Shown piece by piece: positions 16,767 to 26,263 of a stretch of DNA of 64,000 bases. Origin of the DNA: Microbacterium stercoris (GTDB taxonomy: Bacteria > Actinomycetota > Actinomycetes > Actinomycetales > Microbacteriaceae); contig NZ_JAGFOA010000002.1 of the NCBI RefSeq assembly GCF_017592545.1, positions 62,001 through 126,000 of the forward strand, given 5' to 3'. The position numbers and the translations under genes were made by a program. The notes beneath the pieces were generated by a model. It searched no databases, was not told the origin of the DNA, and saw nothing but the letters and a program-made list of their open reading frames with translations. How positions within the stretch are numbered: position 1 is the first letter of the stretch; every line of letters begins with the position of its first letter.

Positions 16767-17369
16767 ATGACCACCCCCGAGAACACTCCGCCGCGGGCGC
16801 CCGCGAAGCGGCCGAGCCCCGCGCGCGAGAAGCTGCTCGACGCGGCGACCCGCCTCTTCTACGAGGAGGGCATCCACTCGGTGGGCGTCGACCGCATCAT
16901 CGAGGAGGCAGGGGTCACGCGCGCCACCCTCTACAAGCAGTTCGCCGGCAAGGAGAACCTCGTCCTCGCCTACCTGCAGGGCGAGGACGCCGCGATCCGC
17001 GGTCTCTTCGACGGCGCCCTGCAGGCCACCTCCGACCCGCAGCAGCTGCTCGAGCTCACCATCGAGGGTGTCGCCGCCGACGTGCGCGAGCGGCACACGC
17101 GCGGCTGCCCGTTCATCAACGCCGCCGCGGAGTTCCCGGATGGATCCGGTCCGGTGCGCGGGCTCATCGACGAGCACCGCAGCTGGTTCCGGGGCGTGCT
17201 CGAGCAGGTCGCCGCCGGCGCCGGGCTCCGCGAGCCGCGAGATGTCGCCGCCTCACTCGTGCTGCTGCGCGACGCCGCCCTCGTCGGCGGCTACCTCGAC
17301 GGCCAGGACCGCGCCGCCGACGCGTTCGCCCGCACCGCGCGCTCGATCGTCGCCGCGCACCGCCCCTGA
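16767..17369 (+). CDS. TetR family transcriptional regulator
   Basis: A 200-residue TetR repressor. Its HTH lies at about 18-64 (LLDAATRLFYEEGIHSVGVD, then GVTRATLYKQF). The ligand-binding half contains RGCPFINAAAEFPD. The start is the ATG at 16767 after GAGGAGGA. It probably represses the divergent hydrolase and itself through the 22-bp site at 16689. It is clearly a paralogue of the regulator at 36481-37077 (shared DRIIEEVGIT/DRIIEEAGVT, CPFINAAAE/CAFINAAAE and HRSW). Confidence 0.9.
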   Translation: MTTPENTPPRAPAKRPSPAREKLLDAATRLFYEEGIHSVGVDRIIEEAGVTRATLYKQFAGKENLVLAYLQGEDAAIRGLFDGALQATSDPQQLLELTIEGVAADVRERHTRGCPFINAAAEFPDGSGPVRGLIDEHRSWFRGVLEQVAAGAGLREPRDVAASLVLLRDAALVGGYLDGQDRAADAFARTARSIVAAHRP

Positions 17370-17634
17370 TCCCTCGTCCGTCGATCTGGTCCGGGATACC
17401 GGACGGGCCGGATCCCCGGAATCACGCGGAAACCGCCCGGATCCGGCCCGAAATCGCCCGAAAACCCCCTTCAGAGGCCGACACGCCGCCCGAATGTGAG
17501 GGAATCCCGCGAGAATCCGCGGAATTCCGGGCCTCATTGGTACTGTCGAGGCGCGATCGACTGATCGCCCGGGGGTAATCGTCTCCGGTCCATTGATCAC
17601 ATCGCGGCGTCCCTGGGCGCCGATGGAGGATGAC

Positions 17635-17922
17635 ATGGCCGACAAGTCCATCACCAAGACCGAGCTCGTCGCGAGCATCGCCAGCGCCACGGGCCAGAGC
17701 CAGGCCGCCGTCTCCGGCGTCGTCGACGCTCTGTTCACCACCGTCTCCGAGGCCGTCGCCAAGGGCGCCAAGGTCTCGATCCCGGGCTGGATCGCGTTCG
17801 AGCAGGTCGACACGGCCGCTCGCACGGGCCGCAACCCGCAGACGGGTGCCACCATCGAGATCCCGGCCGGCAAGCGCGTCAAGGTGACCGCCGGCTCGAA
17901 GCTCAAGGCCGCCGCCAAGTAA
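17635..17922 (+). CDS. hup: HU-family nucleoid protein
   Basis: A 95-residue HU/IHF-fold histone-like protein. The dimer helices KTELVASIASATGQSQ and VSGVVDALFTTV are followed by the GAKVSIPGWIAFE strand, the DNA-binding arm RTGRNPQTGATIEIPAG and KVTAGSKLKAA. The lysine-rich C-terminal tail found in mycobacterial HU is absent. The ATG at 17635 follows GGAGGATGAC. A 264-bp upstream gap contains a TACTGT box near 17540 and no gene. A strong terminator follows. Confidence 0.93.
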   Translation: MADKSITKTELVASIASATGQSQAAVSGVVDALFTTVSEAVAKGAKVSIPGWIAFEQVDTAARTGRNPQTGATIEIPAGKRVKVTAGSKLKAAAK

Positions 17923-17940
17923 TTCCGGCCGCCAGGCAGA

Positions 17941-17974
17941 AGAAGGGCCCCTCCGAAGTGGGAGGGGCCCTTCT
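17941..17974. terminator. Bidirectional terminator between HU and DUF6458 genes
   Basis: Perfect 14-bp stem AGAAGGGCCCCTCC / GGAGGGGCCCTTCT with a 6-nt loop, placed between two convergent genes. Confidence 0.88.
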
Positions 17975-18028
17975 GCGTCCCCGGAGGATCCGGGCACTGA
18001 CTCGTGTCGCCCGCTGGGCGAGCGCGGG

Positions 18029-18280
18029 TCAGTAGGGGTCGACGTCGGTGCGTCGCTCGGTCACCTGCTGTCCCGCAGCCGGGTCACCCACGGTGCGCGT
18101 GGAGGTGACGGCCGAGCGGCGACGGGTCATCAGCACGATGCCGACGATGAAGACCACCACTCCCGCGCCCATCAGCAGGTAGCCGATGAAATCGTCGTTG
18201 ACGGCCGGGATGTCCAGTTCCAGCCCGAACGCGAGGATGGCGCCGATCACGAAGAGCACTACTCCGGTTCCGATACTCAT
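18029..18280 (-). CDS. DUF6458-like small membrane protein
   Basis: 83 residues with two membrane helices (about 5-23 and 32-53: GVVLFVIGAILAFGLEL and YLLMGAGVVVFIVGIVL), then a basic RRRR stop and a polar tail. Short two-helix proteins of this type are common and uncharacterised in actinobacteria. The ATG at 18280 is 7 nt after TAGCGT on the minus strand, the leaderless pattern; this chooses it over much longer open frames that overlap ctaG. Confidence 0.75.
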   Translation of the reverse strand: MSIGTGVVLFVIGAILAFGLELDIPAVNDDFIGYLLMGAGVVVFIVGIVLMTRRRSAVTSTRTVGDPAAGQQVTERRTDVDPY

Positions 18281-18340
18281 GACCGGGACGCTACGGATCC
18301 GGATGCTCCCAGTCACCGGGGTTGACAATTGCCCGCTGAT

Positions 18341-18378
18341 CGGGAAACGCCGCGCGAGGCCGGTGGCACGCGGCGATT
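18341..18378. repeat. Interspersed element, copy 1
   Basis: CGGGAAACGCCGC-N15-CGCGGCGATT. An identical pair of blocks with the same 15-bp spacing occurs at 26794-26831. The inner CGCCGCG/CGCGGCG can form a hairpin. Confidence 0.65.
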
Positions 18379-18433
18379 CGCGACGACGAGCGGGGTCAGG
18401 CCGGTCACAGCCGCGGACGCCTAGGCTGGCTGC

Positions 18434-20410
18434 GTGAATCCGCGCGCGCTGCGGGCCGTCGGGCCCGTGATCCTGGTCGTCGCGGCGGTGGTCACGGCGG
18501 TCGCCTCGCTCGCGTTCACGGGCGCCGCGGCCCCGCTCGCGCAGGGCGATCCGGGCGCGATCGTGCGCTGGGGCCTGCCGCTGACCAAGCTGCTCGTCAA
18601 CGTGTCCGGGGCCGTGATGGCCGGATCCCTCGTGCTCGCGCTGTTCGCGCTGAAGGCGGGCGAGAAGGAGTTCGACGGTGCGCTCGATGTCGCATCGATC
18701 GGGGCGGCCGTGCTCACGGTCGCGGCCGGCGCGACGGGGTTCATGACCTTCCTCGACTCCTTCAACCCGGAGTTCTCGGCGGGCCCGGAGTTCGGCGCGC
18801 AGCTGGGCCGCTTCCTCACCGAGGTCGAGCTCGGGCGCACCTGGCTGATCACGACGATCGCCGCAGCGGTCGTGACGATCCTGGCGTTCGCGATCCGGTC
18901 CTGGCTCTGGACGCTCGTGACGGCCGTGCTGGCGCTGGCCACCCTCATCCCGATGGCGACGCAGGGTCACTCCGGCGAACTGGCGAGCCACGACGCGACC
19001 GTCACGGCCATGAGCCTGCATGTGCTGGGCGCGGCGGCGTGGCTCGGCGGACTCGTGCTGCTCGCCGTGCTGCGGCCGGCACTCGGATCGCGGCTCGCCA
19101 CGGTCGTCGGACGCTACTCGTCGATCGCGCTGGTGGGCTTCGTCATCGTGGCCGGATCGGGCCTGGCGCGCGCGCTCTCGTCGATCGGCACGTGGCAGCA
19201 GCTGATGTCGCCGTACGGGGCGATCCTGATCGTCAAGGTCGTGGCGCTCATCGCGATGGGCGTGCTGGGTGCCTGGTACCGCGGGCTCCTGATCGGCCGG
19301 ATGCAGCGCGACGAGCGCGCCTCGCGCGCGTTCTGGACCCTGATCGGCGTGGAGCTGGCGTTCATGGGCATCGCCTCCGGAGCGGCCGCCGCGCTCGCCC
19401 GCACCCCTCCGCCGCTCGGCGAGACGCCCTACTCGTCGACGCCCGCGGAGATCCTCACCGGCGAGCCCCTGCCGCCGGAGCTCACGCTCGAGCGCTGGTT
19501 CACCACCTGGGACGTCGACCTGCTGTGGGCGACCGTGGCCGCGTTCGGCATCGCGTTCTACGTGCTCGGCGTCGTGCGCCTGCGTCGCCGCGGCGACAGC
19601 TGGCCGATCTACCGCACCGTGCTCTGGATCGCCGGCTGCCTCACCCTCTTCTGGGTGACCTCGGGCCCGGTCAACGCCTACCAGGACTATCTGTTCAGCC
19701 TGCACATGCTGGGCCACATGCTGCTGACCATGGGCATCCCGCTGATGCTCGTGCCGGGCGCGCCCATCACCCTCGCCCTGCGCGCGATCGAGAAGCGCGA
19801 CGACGGCACCCGAGGCGGTCGCGAATGGATCATGTGGGCCGTGCACAGCCCGTTCGCGCGGGTCATCACGCATCCGCTGGTGGCGGCGGGCATCTTCGTC
19901 GGCTCACTGTGGGTCTTCTACTTCACGGATCTGTTCCGCTGGTCGCTGTACGACCACCTGGGCCACGTGTGGATGGTCACGCACTTCCTCATCTCGGGCT
20001 TCCTGTTCGTCATGACGCTGACCGGCATCGATCCGCTGCCGTACCGCATGCCCTACCCCGGGCGCCTGGTCACCCTCATCGCCGTGATGGCGATGCACGC
20101 GTTCTTCGGCGTCGCGATGATGATGCAGGAGGGCCTGATGGCCGCCGAGTGGTTCGGCGGCATGGGGCGCACGTGGGGTCCGACGCCGCTGGAGGACCAG
20201 TACATCGGCGGCGGCGTCGCGTGGTCGATCGGCGAGATCCCGACCCTCATCACGGCGATCGTCGTGGCCATCCAGTGGAGCCGCAGCGACGAGCGCCAGC
20301 AGCGTCGTCAGGACCGCCATGCCGACCGCACCGAGAACGCCGAGCTCGACGCATACAACGCGCGCCTGGCGGCCATGGCCGAGCGCGACGCCGCCCGGCC
20401 CTCGCGCTGA
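18434..20410 (+). CDS. CopD-CtaG fusion: copper import / cytochrome oxidase assembly protein
   Basis: A 658-residue polytopic membrane protein. The first half (to about 340) has the CopD-type helices with SLHVLGAAAWLGG and FVIVAGSGLARAL. The second half (about 370-640) is a caa3-type CtaG domain with SLHMLGHMLLTMGIP, FLISGFLFVMTLTGIDP and several conserved His. Such fusions are common in actinobacteria and are thought to move copper for cytochrome c oxidase assembly; the charged C-terminal tail (about 600-658) is cytosolic. The GTG at 18434 follows TAGGCT by 6 nt. It stands alone. Confidence 0.87.
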   Translation: MNPRALRAVGPVILVVAAVVTAVASLAFTGAAAPLAQGDPGAIVRWGLPLTKLLVNVSGAVMAGSLVLALFALKAGEKEFDGALDVASIGAAVLTVAAGATGFMTFLDSFNPEFSAGPEFGAQLGRFLTEVELGRTWLITTIAAAVVTILAFAIRSWLWTLVTAVLALATLIPMATQGHSGELASHDATVTAMSLHVLGAAAWLGGLVLLAVLRPALGSRLATVVGRYSSIALVGFVIVAGSGLARALSSIGTWQQLMSPYGAILIVKVVALIAMGVLGAWYRGLLIGRMQRDERASRAFWTLIGVELAFMGIASGAAAALARTPPPLGETPYSSTPAEILTGEPLPPELTLERWFTTWDVDLLWATVAAFGIAFYVLGVVRLRRRGDSWPIYRTVLWIAGCLTLFWVTSGPVNAYQDYLFSLHMLGHMLLTMGIPLMLVPGAPITLALRAIEKRDDGTRGGREWIMWAVHSPFARVITHPLVAAGIFVGSLWVFYFTDLFRWSLYDHLGHVWMVTHFLISGFLFVMTLTGIDPLPYRMPYPGRLVTLIAVMAMHAFFGVAMMMQEGLMAAEWFGGMGRTWGPTPLEDQYIGGGVAWSIGEIPTLITAIVVAIQWSRSDERQQRRQDRHADRTENAELDAYNARLAAMAERDAARPSR

Positions 20411-20455
20411 CCCGCGTCTCGCCGGCGGCCGCCGCGCAGCATACGGCGCGATGCG

Positions 20456-21520
20456 TCAGCGCAGGTCGGGGGAGCCGACGAGGATCGACGCGGTGCCGTC
20501 GGGCAGGATCTCGACGGTGCCGTCGATCACGAACGGCACGTCCTTGCTGACCCGGTAGATGTAGCCGGTCGAGAGGGCGCGCACGTCCGCCTCGAGATGG
20601 GCGGTGCCGGTCGAGGGCGACAGCGCCCAGAATGCGCCGTCCGGCACCATCGTCAGCGGCGGCGGCGTGATGATCGACCACTGGATGGTGTCGGGCAGCA
20701 CCCGGTCCTCGATGGGCGTGCCGAAGGGGCATCCGGTAGGCTGCAGCACCTTCTGCGTCGCGCACTGCGCGAGGAAGTCCGAGACCTTCTGCGTGACGAC
20801 ATCGGCGAACTCGGCCGTCGGCGTCGCCTGCAGCTCGATCGGCACGCTGCCGAGCGGCGCGTCGGCCATCACCGTCACGGGCGGCGCGGCGGCGATCGAG
20901 GTGTCGACGGACACGGAGTACACGCCGGGGGTGAGCACGAGCATCGACACGGGCTCGAGCGGGTCGGCCTCGGGGCCGAGAGGTGAGACCTGGCGCTGAT
21001 CGATCTCGAAGCCGTTCACCGAGAACTGCCGCGAACCGCGCACGGCGACCTCGATCTCGGCGAGCGGGCTGGTCTCGAATCCCCAGCGCGGCACCAGGCC
21101 CTCCATGCCCGCGGGACGCACCCGGAAGGTGGTCTCGCCGTCGGCGCCGTCGAGCTCGTAGGAGGCCGTGACCTCGGTGACATCGCCGGACGTCTTCTCG
21201 CCGACGATCTCGACATCGGTCAGGTTCCAGGTCACCACCGCGGGGCGCAGCAGCGCATCCGACGCGGTGTCGGGCAGCCCGGCGCCCTCGAGGTCGGTCG
21301 TGTCGACCGCCACCCCCGGGAACGCCACGGCGGCGGCGGTGTCGCCCTCCGCCAGCGTGGCGAGGTAGCGCTCGACGAAGGCGCTCGGGCCCCAGAACTG
21401 CCGATGCAGGGCCGAGAATCCCGCCCAGATCGCGGCGGCCAGCAGCACGAACACGACGCCCAGCAGAATCAGGTCGCTCGCCGCGCGACGAGGCGTCGTG
21501 ATCGCGGAGGGCTGATCCAT
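20456..21520 (-). CDS. Uncharacterised single-pass membrane protein
   Basis: 354 residues with one N-terminal helix (about 17-38, LILLGVVFVLLAAAIWAGF); the rest is predicted to lie outside the membrane. It alternates beta-rich segments and Thr/Pro stretches, with two Cys near 260-275 (CATQKVLQPTGC) that could form a disulfide. I recognise no catalytic motif. The ATG at 21520 is 6 nt after TAGACT (minus strand), which supports the start. It is convergent with ctaG. Confidence 0.7.
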   Translation of the reverse strand: MDQPSAITTPRRAASDLILLGVVFVLLAAAIWAGFSALHRQFWGPSAFVERYLATLAEGDTAAAVAFPGVAVDTTDLEGAGLPDTASDALLRPAVVTWNLTDVEIVGEKTSGDVTEVTASYELDGADGETTFRVRPAGMEGLVPRWGFETSPLAEIEVAVRGSRQFSVNGFEIDQRQVSPLGPEADPLEPVSMLVLTPGVYSVSVDTSIAAAPPVTVMADAPLGSVPIELQATPTAEFADVVTQKVSDFLAQCATQKVLQPTGCPFGTPIEDRVLPDTIQWSIITPPPLTMVPDGAFWALSPSTGTAHLEADVRALSTGYIYRVSKDVPFVIDGTVEILPDGTASILVGSPDLR

Positions 21521-21646
21521 TTCGCCAGTCTACGAAAGCGCGCCCCGGATCCTCCTGTGCGCGCCCGGCCGCTCCCCGGCGAAACACCCCTCCACAGGAT
21601 GCGCAACACAGGCGTCCGGGAGGCGACGGATGGGAGGATGGACGTT

Positions 21647-23020
21647 ATGCCCACGCTGTCCCCTGAGCAGGAGGAGCTCTTCCGCCTCATCGAGGACACG
21701 CGCGACCATGTCTTCATCACGGGGCGCGCGGGCACCGGCAAGTCGACGCTTCTCAACCACCTCGCGTGGAACACTCGCAAGCAGATCGCGGTGTGCGCAC
21801 CCACGGGAGTCGCGGCGCTCAACGTCGAGGGACAGACGATCCACTCGCTGTTCAAGCTGCCGATCGGCCTCATCGCCGACAGCGACATCGAGCAGACCGA
21901 CGCCACGCGCAAGCTGCTCAACACCATCGACACCCTCGTCATCGACGAGATCTCGATGGTCAACGCCGACCTCATGGACGGGATCGACCGCTCACTGCGC
22001 CAGGCGCGCGGCCGCCGGGCCGAGCCGTTCGGCGGTGTGCAGGTGGTGATGTTCGGCGATCCCTATCAGCTCGCGCCCGTTCCGCCCCGGGGCGACGAGG
22101 CGCGCTACGTGCAGGATCACTACCGCTCCTTCTGGTTCTTCGACGCGCACGTGTGGGCAGGCAGGGAGCCCGAGGGCGACGGGCTCATCGAGCTCGGCCG
22201 GCACGGCGCGCAGCTGCATATCCGCGAGCTGACGCAGATCCACCGGCAGGCCGACGACGGCTTCAAGACCATGCTGAACGCGGTGCGCTACGGCCGGGTG
22301 ACCAAGGAGATCGCGGACGTGCTCAACGCGGCGGGCGCGCGGCCGGTGCCGGATGATCCGGAGCAGCCGGTGATCACACTCGCGACCCGCAACGACCGGG
22401 TCAACGCGATCAACGCGAAGCACCTGGCCCTGCTCCCGGGGCGGGAGCAGACGGCCAAGGCCGAGGTGAGCGGCGACTTCGGGCGGGGCGACGTGTACCC
22501 GGCCGATGAGGAGCTCAAGCTCAAGGTGGGCGCGCAGGTGATGTTCCTGCGCAACGACATCGCCGCCTCGGGCGAGCCGCCGCGCTGGGTCAACGGCACC
22601 ATCGGCACCGTCACGCGCATCGTGGGCGAGACGGTGCGCGTGGACGTCGACGGCGAGGAGTTCGACGTCGAGCCGGCCGTGTGGGAGAAGCACCGCTACG
22701 CGTACGACCCGATCGGCCGCAAGCTCACCCGCGAGGTCGTGGCCGAGTTCACCCAGTTCCCGCTGCGGCTGGCGTGGGCCGTGACGATCCACAAGTCGCA
22801 GGGCAAGACCTACGATCGGGCGGTCGTCGACCTCGGTGCGGGCGCCTTCGCCCCCGGGCAGACCTACGTGGCGCTGAGCCGGCTGACCTCCCTCGACGGG
22901 CTGTACCTGTCTCGGCCGCTGCGCCCGAGCGACATCCGCGTCGATCAGGATGTGCGGCGCTTTATGAAGGCCGTGTGGGAGCAGCGCCAGGCCGAGGCCG
23001 CCGCCGCGGGCACTCCCTGA
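21647..23020 (+). CDS. PIF1/RecD2-type DNA helicase
   Basis: A 457-residue superfamily 1B helicase: Walker A GRAGTGKS (26-33), APTGVAA (motif Ia), DEISMV (Walker B), GDPYQLAPV (motif III), a C-terminal WAVTIHKSQGKTYDRAVVDLG (in two parts, motif V) and YVALSRLTSLDGL (motif VI). It unwinds DNA 5' to 3' using ATP in replication or repair. I chose the ATG at 21647 because GGGAGG lies 9 nt upstream; the ATG at 21638 would be too close to it. It diverges from the membrane protein gene. Confidence 0.88.
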   Translation: MPTLSPEQEELFRLIEDTRDHVFITGRAGTGKSTLLNHLAWNTRKQIAVCAPTGVAALNVEGQTIHSLFKLPIGLIADSDIEQTDATRKLLNTIDTLVIDEISMVNADLMDGIDRSLRQARGRRAEPFGGVQVVMFGDPYQLAPVPPRGDEARYVQDHYRSFWFFDAHVWAGREPEGDGLIELGRHGAQLHIRELTQIHRQADDGFKTMLNAVRYGRVTKEIADVLNAAGARPVPDDPEQPVITLATRNDRVNAINAKHLALLPGREQTAKAEVSGDFGRGDVYPADEELKLKVGAQVMFLRNDIAASGEPPRWVNGTIGTVTRIVGETVRVDVDGEEFDVEPAVWEKHRYAYDPIGRKLTREVVAEFTQFPLRLAWAVTIHKSQGKTYDRAVVDLGAGAFAPGQTYVALSRLTSLDGLYLSRPLRPSDIRVDQDVRRFMKAVWEQRQAEAAAAGTP

Positions 23021-23131
23021 GCGGATCCGCCACGAGCAGCGCCGGGCGGCGCGTGGGGGGCGGATGGGCCGCACAGCGCGGGACGGGTACGGCCTAGACT
23101 CGGGAGTCGAGGGTGTGAAGGCGGGGGTCTC

Positions 23132-24415
23132 ATGCGGGTGAACAGTCGGCTGCGGCGTGTGGTGTCGAGCATCGCGGGTGCAGCGGCGATCGCCCTGATC
23201 GCGAGCGGCTGCACCGCCGAGGGCGATGCGCAGGCCGCGCAGCCGTCGCAGGTCACGGGCGACCTTCCGGCCGACACCGTCGCCGCGTTGCAGGCCGCGG
23301 TCGATCAGGGGATGGCGGCCACCGGCGCCTCCGGCGCGATCGTGGGCGTGTGGGCCCCGTGGGCGGGCGCGTGGGTCGCCGGCATCGGCGAGACGGGGCC
23401 CGGATCGGGTGAGCCCGTGACGACCGATATGGCCTTCCGCATCACCACGATGACGCGGCCGATGACGTGCGATGCCCTGTACGGTCTCGTCGCCGAGAAC
23501 GTCGTCGAGCTCGACGATCCGGTCTCGAAGTGGGTGCAGAGCTCGCCCGACCTCGAGAACGTCACCCTCAAGCAGCTGTGCGACAACACCTCGGGCCTGG
23601 CCCGCTCCCGCGACGCGGTGATGCCGAACGTGTTCCGCACCCCCGAGCGCGTGTGGAACTGGCGAGAGCTCGCCGCCACCGGGCTCGGACGCCCCCGCAC
23701 TGAGCCGGGCACCGCGGTCACCGACTCCGACACCGGGTACATCCTGCTCGGCCTCGCGCTGCAGAACGCGACGGGCCAGACGCCAGCGGAGCTGATCCGC
23801 CGATACGCCACCAGCCCGCTCGGGCTGCAGCACACGAGCCTGCCCGGGGGCGAGGCCGCCGCGCCCGGAGACCCCGCCCTGAGAGGCTGGCACTCCTCGA
23901 ACGCCGATCGCGAGGCCGCCTGCGCGGCGCCGAGCGAGATGACCAAGCTCTCCGCGAGCATCGGCGCGACCGATGCCGGCGCCGTGTCGACCGTCACCGA
24001 GCTCGGCATCTACGCGGAGGCGCTGGCCGAGAAGGTCAAGGGCGACGACGGCAAGCTCACGGAGCGCTGGGCCGCCGCCCGTCCCGTGAACCCTGAAGCC
24101 GACTCCTGGTACCAGTACGCGGGCGGCACCTACATCGCCGGCTCCATGATCGGCCAGCAGGGTTCGCTGCCCGGCTATCTGTCGAGCGCATGGTCGGATG
24201 TCGACAGCGGCCTCACCGTCGCGGTTGTGCTGAACAACTCCGCGGCCTCCGATGCGCTGGTCAGCTACCTCGCCCGCGAGCTCGCCGCGATCGCCTCGAA
24301 GGCACCCGCCCGCTCGGGGGAGAAGGGTCCCGAGTCGGGGCTCCCGTGGACCGCCGAGGACTACCACGCGCGGGTCGCCGAGAAGGCCGTCTGTCCGATC
24401 GACTCCGCCGAGTGA
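23132..24415 (+). CDS. Beta-lactamase-fold lipoprotein with degenerate active site
   Basis: A 427-residue secreted protein with a signal peptide and lipobox LIASGC. The fold is that of class C beta-lactamase/D-Ala-D-Ala carboxypeptidases: WAPWAGAWVAGIGETG, then AFRITTMTRPMTC, LKQLCDNTSGL and DTGYILLGLALQNATGQT. Where the family has the SxxK nucleophile pair (as in FSVSK of the gene at 32460) this protein has T-M-T-R, and the YxN motif reads SDT. It therefore appears catalytically dead or strongly altered. Start: ATG after GGCGGGGG. Its stop overlaps the next gene's start. Confidence 0.75.
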   Translation: MRVNSRLRRVVSSIAGAAAIALIASGCTAEGDAQAAQPSQVTGDLPADTVAALQAAVDQGMAATGASGAIVGVWAPWAGAWVAGIGETGPGSGEPVTTDMAFRITTMTRPMTCDALYGLVAENVVELDDPVSKWVQSSPDLENVTLKQLCDNTSGLARSRDAVMPNVFRTPERVWNWRELAATGLGRPRTEPGTAVTDSDTGYILLGLALQNATGQTPAELIRRYATSPLGLQHTSLPGGEAAAPGDPALRGWHSSNADREAACAAPSEMTKLSASIGATDAGAVSTVTELGIYAEALAEKVKGDDGKLTERWAAARPVNPEADSWYQYAGGTYIAGSMIGQQGSLPGYLSSAWSDVDSGLTVAVVLNNSAASDALVSYLARELAAIASKAPARSGEKGPESGLPWTAEDYHARVAEKAVCPIDSAE

Positions 24416-25281
24416 GCGCGCTGCGCTCGACATCGAGCGCGGCGGTCGGCCTGGTCGCGCTCGGCCTGGCGTGCCAGGAGATCGGCGCGGCCATCGCCGT
24501 GCGCCTGTTTCCGCACACCGGCCCTCTCGGCATCGTGATGCTGCGGCTGGTGTTCTCGGCTCTCATCCTGCTCGCGATCGCGCGCCCGTCGCTGCGCGGC
24601 CGCACACGCGCGCAGTGGGCCGCGGTCGTGCGGCTCGGTCTCGCGCTCGCGGTGATGAACGGCATGTTCTACCTGGCGCTGGAGCGCCTGGCCCTCGGCG
24701 TCACCGTCACGATCGAGGTGCTGGGGCCCCTGGCGCTCTCGATCCTCGTCGCCGGCACCCGCGTGGCCTGGCTCTGGGCGGGTCTCGCGCTCGCCGGGGT
24801 GGTCGCGCTGGGCGGCGGAGGCTGGGATCGCCTCGATCCGGTCGGCGTGATCTTCGCCCTGGGGGCCGCCGTGTTCTGGGCGGCGTACATCCGCTGCCAG
24901 GCCGCGGTCGGGCGCGCGTTCCCTCAGCTGGAGGGCCTGGCGCTGGCCATGGCGATCGGCGCCCTGGTCTCACTGCCGTTCGGAGTGGCCGCCGCCGGAC
25001 CCGCACTGATCCGGATCGACCTGCTCGCCCTGGGAGCGGGCGTCGCGATCCTGTCGTCGACGATCCCGTATGCGCTCGAGCTGATCGCCCTGCGACGGAT
25101 GAGCGAGGCGGCGTTCGGCATCCTCATGAGCCTCTCGCCGGCCACGGCCGCGCTCGCCGGATGGCTGCTGCTCGGGCAGGGGCTGACCTGGCTCGAGGCC
25201 GTGGGGCTGGCGCTCGTCGTGTGCGCGAGCGCGGGTGCCGTGTGGAGGGCCCGGGGGCGCCCCGCCGAACCCCTGGCCTAG
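24412..25281 (+). CDS. EamA-family exporter (RhtA-like)
   Basis: A 289-residue membrane protein with about ten helices in two EamA repeats. The first repeat contains LGIVMLRLVFSALILLA and MNGMFYLALERLALG; the second holds LSSTIPYALELIALRRM and PATAALAGWLLLGQGL, a pattern close to RhtA, the threonine/homoserine exporter. The substrate here is inference. The GTG at 24412 overlaps the upstream stop (GTGA); translation is probably coupled. Confidence 0.82.
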   Translation: MSALRSTSSAAVGLVALGLACQEIGAAIAVRLFPHTGPLGIVMLRLVFSALILLAIARPSLRGRTRAQWAAVVRLGLALAVMNGMFYLALERLALGVTVTIEVLGPLALSILVAGTRVAWLWAGLALAGVVALGGGGWDRLDPVGVIFALGAAVFWAAYIRCQAAVGRAFPQLEGLALAMAIGALVSLPFGVAAAGPALIRIDLLALGAGVAILSSTIPYALELIALRRMSEAAFGILMSLSPATAALAGWLLLGQGLTWLEAVGLALVVCASAGAVWRARGRPAEPLA

Positions 25282-25311
25282 GTCCGGTGGCCCCGAGCGC
25301 CCGGTGGCGGA

Positions 25312-26223
25312 TCAGAGACCGGCGGCGAGTGCGCCGAGCACGTCGGCTGCGGGGAGCTCCTCGGTGAGGTGCCCCACGCCCAGCCCGGCGTTGACCGACA
25401 TGCCCCGCGGGTCGTCGTGGGCCCCGGCGGCGGCGAACTCGGCGCGGGCCACGGGCGAGGCTCCGGACGCCCAGCGCGCCGTGAAGGCGTTGGCGAGCAC
25501 ACGCTCGGGGATGTCGGAGGGCCAGCCCCATCCGGCCGCCTGATCGAAGACGCTCGTGAGCACGGTGTCATCCGGACCGGCCGCGAGGAGCGCCGCGCGG
25601 GATCCGCGCGAGGAGAGGGCCTCGACGGCGGTGGTGAAGGCCGTGCCGACCCACACGCCGGAGGCGCCGCGGTCGAGCGCCGCGCGAACGTCCGCCGCCG
25701 TGGCGATGGCACCGGCGGCCAGCACGGGCCGATCGGTGACCGAGAGGGTCTCATCGAGCAGCGCATCCCGATCCACGAGATGACGTCCATGCCCGCCCGC
25801 CTCGCGGCCGCGCACGACGATCACGTCGGCGCCCGCCGCGTCGGCGGCCCGGGCGCCCTCGCCGTCGAACACCTGCACGGCGGTGAGGATGCCCCGATCC
25901 TGCGCCCGCCGGATCCAATCGAGCTCGTCCCCGAACCCCACCGACAGGAGCACCGGATCGGCGTCGAGGGCGAGTTCCAGAAGCGCCGGATCGCGCCGCA
26001 CCACCCAGTCGACGACGCCGATCCCCACCCGCACCCCTTCGGGCACCAGCGCGAGCTGCGCCGTGAGCGACGCCACGCTGCCCGCGCTGCCCTGGCCGAT
26101 CATGCCCAGGCCTCCCGCGCGGGTGACGGCGGAGGCCAGCGCGCCGCCGGCGACGCCGCCCATGGGGGCGTTGACGATCGCGAACCGGGCATCGAAGGGC
26201 AGGGCGCGCGCGGGGGAGCTCAT
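25312..26223 (-). CDS. Nitronate monooxygenase / NPD-type FMN oxidoreductase
   Basis: A 303-residue TIM-barrel flavoprotein. It starts with APMGGVAGGALASAVTRAGGLGMIG, split here as APMGGVAGG and AGGLGMIG. VRGREAGGHGRH in the middle contains the active-site His, and AAGAIATAADVRAALDRGASGV (in parts) and WVGTAFTT make the FMN-phosphate site. The family oxidises alkyl nitronates with O2; related enoyl-reductase-like members exist. The ATG at 26223 is 6 nt after CACGCT. It diverges from a MarR gene 40 bp away, which likely regulates it. Confidence 0.82.
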   Translation of the reverse strand: MSSPARALPFDARFAIVNAPMGGVAGGALASAVTRAGGLGMIGQGSAGSVASLTAQLALVPEGVRVGIGVVDWVVRRDPALLELALDADPVLLSVGFGDELDWIRRAQDRGILTAVQVFDGEGARAADAAGADVIVVRGREAGGHGRHLVDRDALLDETLSVTDRPVLAAGAIATAADVRAALDRGASGVWVGTAFTTAVEALSSRGSRAALLAAGPDDTVLTSVFDQAAGWGWPSDIPERVLANAFTARWASGASPVARAEFAAAGAHDDPRGMSVNAGLGVGHLTEELPAADVLGALAAGL

Positions 26224-26263
26224 GATCCCAGCGTGCCACCGCCCGAGCGGTACGGTACGGAGT

